Positions 1 through 5,455 of a stretch of 13,066 nt of DNA are shown here, piece after piece. The position numbers were made by a program, and so were the translations under genes. Position 1 is the stretch's first letter; each line of letters begins with the position of its first letter. The notes beneath the pieces were generated by a model. It was not told where the DNA came from, did not search any database, and saw only the letters and a list, made by a program, of their open reading frames with translations. Source of the DNA: Bacteroidales bacterium Bact_07 (lineage in GTDB: Bacteria; Bacteroidota; Bacteroidia; Bacteroidales; Tenuifilaceae); NCBI GenBank assembly GCA_001603415.1, contig LUYY01000125.1:1-13066 (forward strand). Direction: 5' to 3'.

Positions 1-1
1 C

Positions 2-40
2 CAAAAAATTATTGACCAAATGCAGGAAGATGAAAAGTGA
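2..40 (+). CDS. Probable C-terminal tail of an upstream gene (partial)
   Basis: A frame open from the left edge encodes 12 residues, QKIIDQMQEDEK, then TGA. The charged, glutamine- and glutamate-rich helix-like ending is typical of a protein C-terminus, and it leaves about 100 bp before the next start. A second frame is also open a little further (to about 54), so the assignment is tentative. Nothing can be said about function. Confidence 0.4.
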   Translation, partial: QKIIDQMQEDEK

Positions 41-138
41 AAGCATTTATGGATAAAATTTCACAAAAATAAATTTCCGCAAACGTTTTCATTAATTCCT
101 AATTTTTCGTTTTTTTGCTACAATATCGGATTTGAAAA

Positions 139-1743
139 ATGCCTTACAAGGTTTTAACTGCTTGTGGAAACAGTGAGCTTCTAGAAGATATTCAACGGAT
201 ATTCAGCCTTGCCGACGATGATTTTACGGTAAGCAATATTGTTGATTCGGACCATATTATATCGAACATATCAAGCAGTAATCCTGATATAATTCTCTAC
301 GATATCCATTTTGCGAACAAGGCTGCCGCCGATGTTCTCTCGATTATAAAAGCCGACCCTGCAACTTCCAGTATTCCCATACTGGCCATTGCCGATTTTC
401 TCCAACCGGAACATATTCAATCACTTTTTCATGCCGGTGCCGACGACTTTATCGGTTTACCAATAAATACACCCGAACTCATTCAGCGCACCATGGTCGG
501 CATACAGCGAGGCCGAATGCTGAAAAAACTCAAAACCCTCTCGGAACAGTTCGACAGCATTACAACCGCTATAAGCCAGGCTGGGAATTCGGTTATTATT
601 ATTAGCAATAAGGGCGAAATTACTTGGGTAAACGAAGGTTTTAAACGCCTTTACGAATGCAGCATCGATGAATTTAAGGCAATCTTTGGGGACAATCTGT
701 TTTCCGAAACAATTAATAAGACCACATCGGATGCCATAAAACGATGCATTGCTGGTGAGTATGTTGTTTACGATAGTAAATGGATAACTCCATTAGGGAG
801 GGAGAAGTACATTCAAACCAGTTTAACTCCCGTTTTCGACGACCTCCAAAACTTGAGCTACATTGTAGCCATTGAAATGGATATTACCGATTTAAAACTC
901 ATTGAAAAAGATCTTGCCGAAAAGAATGAGCATCTACAAAGCATAATGGAAAATCTTGAAAATGCCAACAAAATTCTTGAAGAACAACAAAACCAAATTC
1001 AAAAACAATCGGAGTTGCTGGCCGAAGAGAAACAAAAAACTGAGGCTTTGCTGTTGAATATTCTTCCTCTTGAAGTGGCCAATGCCTTACAGAAGAAAGG
1101 CGTATATAAACCAAAGAAGTTCAAGGAAGTTTCAGTTCTGTTTGCCGACTTTGTGGGTTTCTCTAAGATTAGCGTTGCCTACGAAAACATTGAGGAGTTC
1201 CTTAATGTGCTTAGCAGCTACTTTGAGGCTTTTGACGAAATAATTACCCAGCGCTACATCGAAAAGATTAAAACCATTGGCGATGCCTACATGTGTGTAG
1301 GCGGATTGCCCAGAACTAACCACAGCCACCCATTCGATACCGTGCTTGCGGCCCTTGAGTTGCAGCGTTATACAAAGGCAAGAAACATTGAGGAGGCAAA
1401 AGCAAACAAACCAACCTGGCAGATTAGGATTGGTATTCACTCAGGCAGCGTTATTGCAGGGGTTATCGGTAAACATAAGTTCGCTTACGACATTTGGGGC
1501 GATACGGTTAATGTGGCCAGCCGAATGGAAACAGCATGCGAGCCAGGAAAAATAAATATCTCCGAAACCACTTACTCCTACATCAAAGATTACTTTATTT
1601 GCTCCCCCCGCGGTAAAATACCTGCCAAGAATATTGGGGAAATCGACATGTACTTTGTTGAACGAATAAAACCTGAGTACTCAGAGGATGCCGATGGTTT
1701 AATCCCCAACAATACGCTACGAAAGATTGTATCGTCGCTGTAA
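139..1743 (+). CDS. Class III adenylate cyclase with receiver-like and PAS domains
   Basis: Predicted soluble enzyme making cAMP from ATP. Residues about 1-125 form a receiver-like domain with the aspartate in the phosphoacceptor position (D55, in YDIHF), but the acidic pair after strand 1 is absent (ACGNSE) and the usual Lys of the last strand is L107, so normal phosphorylation is doubtful. Residues about 137-250 are a PAS domain ending in the typical DITDLK. Residues about 252-305 are a coiled coil leading into the cyclase transducer segment (LLLNILP). The catalytic domain (about 325-510) has both metal aspartates (D337 in FADF, D382 in IGDAY), the adenine-selecting pair K378 and D451 (KTIGD, YDIWGD), and the transition-state residues N458 and R462 (NVASR). 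The Lys/Asp pair argues for ATP over GTP. No membrane segment or signal peptide is seen. Only an imperfect -7 element lies upstream. The gene converges on cytidine deaminase with 4 bp between stop codons. Confidence 0.93.
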   Translation: MPYKVLTACGNSELLEDIQRIFSLADDDFTVSNIVDSDHIISNISSSNPDIILYDIHFANKAAADVLSIIKADPATSSIPILAIADFLQPEHIQSLFHAGADDFIGLPINTPELIQRTMVGIQRGRMLKKLKTLSEQFDSITTAISQAGNSVIIISNKGEITWVNEGFKRLYECSIDEFKAIFGDNLFSETINKTTSDAIKRCIAGEYVVYDSKWITPLGREKYIQTSLTPVFDDLQNLSYIVAIEMDITDLKLIEKDLAEKNEHLQSIMENLENANKILEEQQNQIQKQSELLAEEKQKTEALLLNILPLEVANALQKKGVYKPKKFKEVSVLFADFVGFSKISVAYENIEEFLNVLSSYFEAFDEIITQRYIEKIKTIGDAYMCVGGLPRTNHSHPFDTVLAALELQRYTKARNIEEAKANKPTWQIRIGIHSGSVIAGVIGKHKFAYDIWGDTVNVASRMETACEPGKINISETTYSYIKDYFICSPRGKIPAKNIGEIDMYFVERIKPEYSEDADGLIPNNTLRKIVSSL

Positions 1744-1747
1744 ACCC

Positions 1748-2227
1748 TTACTTTTGATCTACATCGCTCACATTGGTGAAACTGAAGGGAAGCAAAATCC
1801 TAACATCATCTATTTTAATTATCTTCCCTGTTCCTACCATGTAAATGGAGTAGGGTTTACCTGATATCATTTGATACTCCATCATAACTTGCCTACATGC
1901 ACCGCATGGAGAAACAGGATTAGAAGTAATACCCTTTTCGTTTGAGGCAACAACGGCAAGAGCCTTGATGGGAACGTTGGGATACTTAGCACCTGCATAG
2001 AAAAGGGCTACCCGTTCAGCGCACAACCCCGAGGGATAAGCACCGTTCTCCTGATTGCTTCCGGTAATAATTGTCCCATTTTCCAATAAAACAGCAGCTC
2101 CCACTCTAAAATGAGAATAGGGCGAATAGCTTCCCTCTAATGCCATTTTGGCCTGTGCAATTAGGCTCTTTTCCCAATCCTGTAACTGATTGGTATCAAC
2201 AATCTCAGTATAATCAATTGTAAGCAT
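1748..2227 (-). CDS. cdd: Cytidine deaminase
   Basis: Hydrolytic deamination of cytidine or deoxycytidine to uridine or deoxyuridine in pyrimidine salvage; cytosolic. The zinc site is complete: C69 and catalytic E71 in CAERVA, and C108 and C111 in PCGACRQV (numbering from the ATG at 2227, 159 residues). FRVGAA and the NQENGAYPSG stretch before the first zinc Cys are family hallmarks. The frame can be extended 2 codons to a TTG at 2233, but the ATG is the sensible start. It lies downstream of the cNMP-aspartase gene on the same strand, 75 bp away. That gap holds its own -7 match and an inverted repeat, so it is probably transcribed at least partly on its own. Length is slightly above the usual 130-150 because of an N-terminal extension. 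Confidence 0.95.
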   Translation of the reverse strand: MLTIDYTEIVDTNQLQDWEKSLIAQAKMALEGSYSPYSHFRVGAAVLLENGTIITGSNQENGAYPSGLCAERVALFYAGAKYPNVPIKALAVVASNEKGITSNPVSPCGACRQVMMEYQMISGKPYSIYMVGTGKIIKIDDVRILLPFSFTNVSDVDQK

Positions 2228-2238
2228 TACCAAATATT

Positions 2239-2275
2239 TTTGATGCGCTCCCCGTTAAAGAGGGAACGCATCAAA
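2239..2275. repeat. 14-bp inverted repeat between the aspartase and cdd genes
   Basis: Arms TTTGATGCGCTCCC (2239-2252) and GGGAACGCATCAAA (2262-2275) pair over 14 positions around a 9-nt loop. The one imperfect position is A/C on the plus strand but a G-U wobble on the minus strand, so the RNA hairpin is better on the minus strand. There is no T-run after it on either strand, so it is not a convincing intrinsic terminator. One arm overlaps the predicted -7 element and start site of cdd, so it could be an operator or a 5' UTR hairpin. The base lies 11 nt from the cdd ATG. Confidence 0.7.
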
Positions 2276-2279
2276 TGTA
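2272..2279 (-). promoter_or_regulatory. -7 element of the cdd promoter
   Basis: The minus strand reads TACATTTG, a perfect match to the Bacteroidota TAnnTTTG element. It would start transcription near 2265, giving a leader of about 38 nt that includes most of the inverted repeat. No good -33 TTTG was found at the expected spacing. Confidence 0.5.
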
Positions 2280-2302
2280 AGGATTTTTAAATTATATCGT
2301 AT

Positions 2303-4162
2303 TTATAACTTTAATTTTCTTGGCTTAACCATATTTTCGGGCGACAAAATGGTATCGAGTTGTTCCTTTGAAAGGAGTCCTTTCTGTAATACCAGTTCAT
2401 ATACGCTCTTATTACTTACCAAGGCTTCCTTTGCCAGCTGCGTTGAGGCCTCGTAACCAATGTAAGGATTTAAAGCAGTAACCAGGCCAATGGAGTTATA
2501 AACCATATTCCTGCAGCGTTCCTCATTGGCGGTAATTCCATCGATACACCGGTACTTTAATGTGTTCATGCCGTTTTTCAGCATCTCAATTGATTCAAAA
2601 AGGCTTTGAACAATAACAGGCTCAAAAACATTCAGTTCTAACTGGCCGCCTTCGGCTGCAAGGGTTACCGTTAAATCGTTACCAATTACCTTGAATGCAA
2701 TTTGATTTACTACCTCTGGGATTACCGGATTCACCTTACCTGGCATGATAGATGATCCCGGTTGCATGGGTGGAAGGTTTATTTCGCTCAAACCGGTACG
2801 TGGACCGGAAGAGAGTAATCGCAAATCGTTAGAGATTTTCGATAGCTTAACGGCTAACCTTTTAACAGCCGACGAGTACATTACAAACGCTCCAGTATCC
2901 TGAGTGGCCTCAACCAGGTTTGAAGCAAGAACAATGTCCAACCCGGTGATTCGCCTGAGATGCTTAATTACCTTTTCTGGGTAATCGGGATCGGAGTTAA
3001 TACCTGTTCCAATTGCTGTAGCACCCATGTTTACCTCCAAGAAAAGGCGAACATTCTGATTCAATCGCTCAACCTCCTCGGAAAGTGTAACGGCATAAGC
3101 CTCAAACTCCTGACCCAACGTCATAGGAACAGCGTCCTGTAGCTGTGTTCTGCCCATTTTAATAATATGAGCAAACTCATTGGCTTTTGCTCTAAACGAC
3201 TCTATAAGGGATTCAAGGACTTTAATCAGTTTCTTATTTGAGTTGATTAGAGCAATCTTAACAGCGGTAGGGTAAGCATCGTTTGTTGATTGCGACATGT
3301 TGACATGGTTCAATGGGTGACAGAATTCGTACTGCCCCTTGGAGTATCCCAAATGCTCCAGGGCACGATTTGCAATCACCTCGTTGGCATTCATATTTGT
3401 TGATGTTCCTGCACCACCCTGTATCATGTCAACCACAAACTGGTTATGGAACTTGCCATTGGTTATTTCGGTGCAAGCCTTTACAATGGCATCCTTAACC
3501 TTGGGATCAAGTAAACCGAGTTCACAGTTTGCCTCGGCGGCAGCCTGCTTAACCATTGCCAAGGCATCGATTAAATCGGGGTAGAAATTCAGCGTAACAC
3601 CTGAGATGTTGAAATTTTCTAACGCCCTTAAAGTTTGTACACCGTAGTAGTATTCGGCAGGGACTTCCCTCTCTCCAAGTAAATCGTGTTCAAGACGGGT
3701 AGCACCCGACTCGTACTGGCTAGCCGGATTAATCATGCGGTTATTAGCATACCTCATTCTACGCTGCATCACCCTGGTTATATTGGTAAGAACCTTGAGG
3801 GCAATGGCAGGATTTGCGTTCAAATCCTCAACCCTAAGGAGTAGCACTTGGGTGGGAGCAATTGCCCGCGCCGAGGTTGAATGGGTGGAATCGGATGTTA
3901 AGACCCCTTCGCCTAAAAAATCACCCTTGGAGAATTGGGTTAACTTTAACTCCACCCCGTACGGATTGCTCTTGAACAGTTCAACTTGCCCTTCATAAAT
4001 CACCAAAATACCTTCGCGTTTGTTATTTTCAACAAACAACATGCTGCCTTCAGGAAATTCCCTTTCCACAATCCCTTTAACTAGGGTATTCAACTCCGAT
4101 TCGTTTAACCCCCTAAAAAGCTCTATATTGCTTAAGAAGGCGACATAATTCTTTCGGCTCAT
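2303..4162 (-). CDS. aspA: Cyclic-nucleotide-binding domain fused to aspartate ammonia-lyase
   Basis: Predicted aspartase, L-aspartate to fumarate plus ammonia, with an N-terminal regulatory domain. Residues about 1-140 have the CRP-type cNMP fold (LFRGL, EGQVEL, FLGEGVL) but no DNA-binding helices. Residues about 155-619 are a full-length aspartase, starting with the family opening EHDLLGEREVPAEYYYG. Subtracting 152 aligns active-site residues with the Bacillus enzyme: T253, S292/T293/N294 (MSQSTNDAYP), T339, and the catalytic Ser S470 and K476 in GSSIMPGKVNP. Q340 in GRTQLQDAVPMTLGQEF is the aspartase residue; fumarase usually has His there. In the phosphate-binding cassette (about 82-100) the conserved Arg appears replaced by H94, so cAMP binding is uncertain. 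The frame is continuous, so the fusion looks real. A -7 match lies upstream. An ordinary aspartase is about 470 residues. Confidence 0.93.
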   Translation of the reverse strand: MSRKNYVAFLSNIELFRGLNESELNTLVKGIVEREFPEGSMLFVENNKREGILVIYEGQVELFKSNPYGVELKLTQFSKGDFLGEGVLTSDSTHSTSARAIAPTQVLLLRVEDLNANPAIALKVLTNITRVMQRRMRYANNRMINPASQYESGATRLEHDLLGEREVPAEYYYGVQTLRALENFNISGVTLNFYPDLIDALAMVKQAAAEANCELGLLDPKVKDAIVKACTEITNGKFHNQFVVDMIQGGAGTSTNMNANEVIANRALEHLGYSKGQYEFCHPLNHVNMSQSTNDAYPTAVKIALINSNKKLIKVLESLIESFRAKANEFAHIIKMGRTQLQDAVPMTLGQEFEAYAVTLSEEVERLNQNVRLFLEVNMGATAIGTGINSDPDYPEKVIKHLRRITGLDIVLASNLVEATQDTGAFVMYSSAVKRLAVKLSKISNDLRLLSSGPRTGLSEINLPPMQPGSSIMPGKVNPVIPEVVNQIAFKVIGNDLTVTLAAEGGQLELNVFEPVIVQSLFESIEMLKNGMNTLKYRCIDGITANEERCRNMVYNSIGLVTALNPYIGYEASTQLAKEALVSNKSVYELVLQKGLLSKEQLDTILSPENMVKPRKLKL

Positions 4163-4203
4163 TTTTTTATTCTTTTAGTTTTACTTTTAATTAAAAGCAA
4201 CCA

Positions 4204-4211
4204 CAAAACTA
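4204..4211 (-). promoter_or_regulatory. -7 element of the cNMP-aspartase promoter
   Basis: The minus strand reads TAGTTTTG, a perfect TAnnTTTG match, about 42 bp before the ATG at 4162. The leader between is very A/T-rich with no Shine-Dalgarno. No clear -33 element at normal spacing. Confidence 0.5.
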
Positions 4212-4270
4212 AGCTTGCTTGATGCTTTTTGTTCCTGTAAGTTACAAACATTTTATCTTTTAGAATTGTT

Positions 4271-4309
4271 TAACAAAAAGAAAGGGCACTGCTTTTATAG
4301 CAGTACCCT
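4271..4309 (-). terminator. Intrinsic terminator of the microprotein/trypsin-fold unit
   Basis: On the minus strand AGGGTACTGC and GCAGTGCCCT form a 10-bp stem (one G-U wobble) around the 7-nt loop TATAAAA. It is followed by TTCTTTTTGTT, a U-rich tract. It lies 21 bp after the stop codon of the trypsin-like gene. The wobble and T-run both favour the minus strand. Confidence 0.85.
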
Positions 4310-4330
4310 ACCAACCCATGAAAACAAAAA

Positions 4331-5182
4331 CTACTCTTTGCTAACGGTCACATCGACTTCAACTTCGTTGCTTTTAATTAAGTTGTTATCGATTACCGCC
4401 TGCTCGTTAAAGTAGGTGATAATATGATCGAGCATAACTGCCTGCGAAGTTCCCGATGCAGTGTGCTTGTAAATGTTTGATGCTAAGAGTTTAATTTGAT
4501 TCTGGTTAGCAATTAGCACTTGAATGGGATCGAGCTCGCCAAGTTTGAACTTCCCTTCAATCTTTCGGAGTTCCTCGAGGTTTGTGTTGATGTAACCCAT
4601 CAAATCGTTGTACGATTTAGTGGCTGCAGTATTTCGACGTGAGACAATGGCAATAACCTGCATGGTTTGAGGATCGATAACTGGGGCGCCGCTATTGCCG
4701 TAGCATGTCAAGGCATCAACTTGTAAGTAACGAACACCCTGCTTATTGGTAAAAGCTGATGATATGATCCCCGATTTAATAGATAGATTCTGTCCTACCC
4801 CATTAAATCCTAGAACTGCAATAGGCATGCCTACAGGATAGTTCCAGCGCTCACACAGCGATAGACTAGGAATATCCTGAAATTCGGTAAAATCGATATT
4901 GAACACAGCATAATCGGCTTGGTTGTGGGTAAAACCAATCCTAAGGTCCTCAATAAACTCCTTATAGTCAACCCTCATGGTTGCCTTGGGCGTGTTGGCA
5001 TCGGCCTCCACAAAACGAATTTCTACCTTTTGGGCCCCTTTAACATAAAAAGCCTGCTCGCATGTAACTAGCGATTTATTGATCTTAAATCCGCTCAATG
5101 TGTCAATGAGAACACCGTGCTCATTGTAAAAGTTCAGGCAACAAACCGATGCTGAACATTTTTCCCAAACCTGACTATACAT
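4331..5182 (-). CDS. Trypsin-fold protein with degenerate catalytic triad
   Basis: The chymotrypsin-like fold is recognisable by GNSGAPV with the nucleophile Ser S164, preceded by the V-D-A-L-T substrate-pocket strand, and by ADYAVFNID with the triad Asp D90. At the place of the catalytic His (normally TxxHV after a GSGF strand) the protein reads SGFKINKSLVTCEQAF, which puts Gln43 there, so peptidase activity is unlikely unless another residue substitutes. The fold spans about 1-205. Residues 205-283 are an extra, probably helical, C-terminus. There is no signal peptide and no membrane helix, so it should be cytosolic; six cysteines are scattered through residues 9-160. It follows a 35-residue membrane microprotein by 12 nt and is closed by a strong terminator. 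A regulatory or scaffolding pseudoprotease is an inference; substrate and partner are unknown. Confidence 0.8.
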   Translation of the reverse strand: MYSQVWEKCSASVCCLNFYNEHGVLIDTLSGFKINKSLVTCEQAFYVKGAQKVEIRFVEADANTPKATMRVDYKEFIEDLRIGFTHNQADYAVFNIDFTEFQDIPSLSLCERWNYPVGMPIAVLGFNGVGQNLSIKSGIISSAFTNKQGVRYLQVDALTCYGNSGAPVIDPQTMQVIAIVSRRNTAATKSYNDLMGYINTNLEELRKIEGKFKLGELDPIQVLIANQNQIKLLASNIYKHTASGTSQAVMLDHIITYFNEQAVIDNNLIKSNEVEVDVTVSKE

Positions 5183-5194
5183 GGATTCAAAGTT

Positions 5195-5302
5195 TTAAAG
5201 TGATAGCGATTTTACTAGGGTTACAATAAAAATCAGGGTGATAATGAAAAATATTACAAACACCCCGATATCAATTTTATGCTTTTTGACAGACCTCAAC
5301 AT
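5195..5302 (-). CDS. 35-residue single-pass membrane microprotein
   Basis: A short frame running from ATG at 5302 to TAA at 5195. The protein starts MLRSVKKHK, a basic head, followed by a hydrophobic helix over about residues 12-30 (GVFVIFFII continuing to LIFIVTLV) and a short polar tail KSLSL. This gives a predicted N-in single transmembrane segment. Support for coding comes from the architecture, a perfect -7 element (TATATTTG) 23 bp before the ATG, and only 12 nt between its stop and the ATG of the trypsin-fold gene, which suggests one transcript. It may anchor or regulate the trypsin-fold protein, but that is inference. The alternative is a chance frame in the leader. Confidence 0.6.
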   Translation of the reverse strand: MLRSVKKHKIDIGVFVIFFIITLIFIVTLVKSLSL

Positions 5303-5324
5303 AACTTTAATGTTTACTACATGC

Positions 5325-5332
5325 CAAATATA
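5325..5332 (-). promoter_or_regulatory. -7 element for the microprotein/trypsin-fold unit
   Basis: The minus strand reads TATATTTG, a perfect TAnnTTTG match. Predicted initiation near 5318 leaves a leader of about 16 nt before the microprotein ATG. The -33 region is weak at the usual spacing. Confidence 0.5.
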
Positions 5333-5354
5333 CGGAAGCAAGCGTGGTAGGGTA

Positions 5355-5372
5355 ACGTGTCAAACGTGTCAA
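5355..5372. repeat. Perfect tandem 9-bp repeat, candidate operator
   Basis: ACGTGTCAA occurs twice head to tail (5355-5363 and 5364-5372) without a mismatch. It sits between the two divergent -7 elements, 22 bp from the leftward one and 53 bp from the rightward one. That is where an activator or repressor could act on both units. The rightward gene itself has an HTH-like N-terminus, so autoregulation is possible but unproven. Confidence 0.6.
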
Positions 5373-5425
5373 TAATTTTTTGGTAGGCACTTTGTGTATG
5401 GATTAGTAAATATTTTGAAATTCCT

Positions 5426-5433
5426 TACTTTTG
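5426..5433 (+). promoter_or_regulatory. -7 element of the HTH-NACHT gene promoter
   Basis: TACTTTTG is a perfect TAnnTTTG match. Initiation near 5440 would leave a leader of about 16 nt before the ATG at 5456. No good -33 TTTG at about 19-21 nt upstream. Confidence 0.55.
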
Positions 5434-5455
5434 AGTTTGAAAAACCAGCACGACA

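Noticed and set aside
1132..1440. Long antisense frame of about 100 codons within the cyclase gene
   Set aside because: It is the complement of a well-supported catalytic domain and shows no recognisable protein features. Similar shadow frames in the aspartase, NACHT, lipoprotein and glycosyltransferase genes were dropped for the same reason.
2228..2233. TTG start at 2233 for cytidine deaminase
   Set aside because: ATG two codons downstream is the ordinary start; nothing supports the extension.
2303..4162. The cNMP-aspartase fusion as a frameshift or assembly artefact
   Set aside because: The frame is continuous, the linker is normal protein sequence, and the aspartase part begins at its expected N-terminus with a constant 152-residue offset.
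139..4162. Calling cyclase, cdd and aspartase one signalling operon
   Set aside because: The cyclase is on the opposite strand and convergent, and cdd has its own promoter signal; only proximity is seen.
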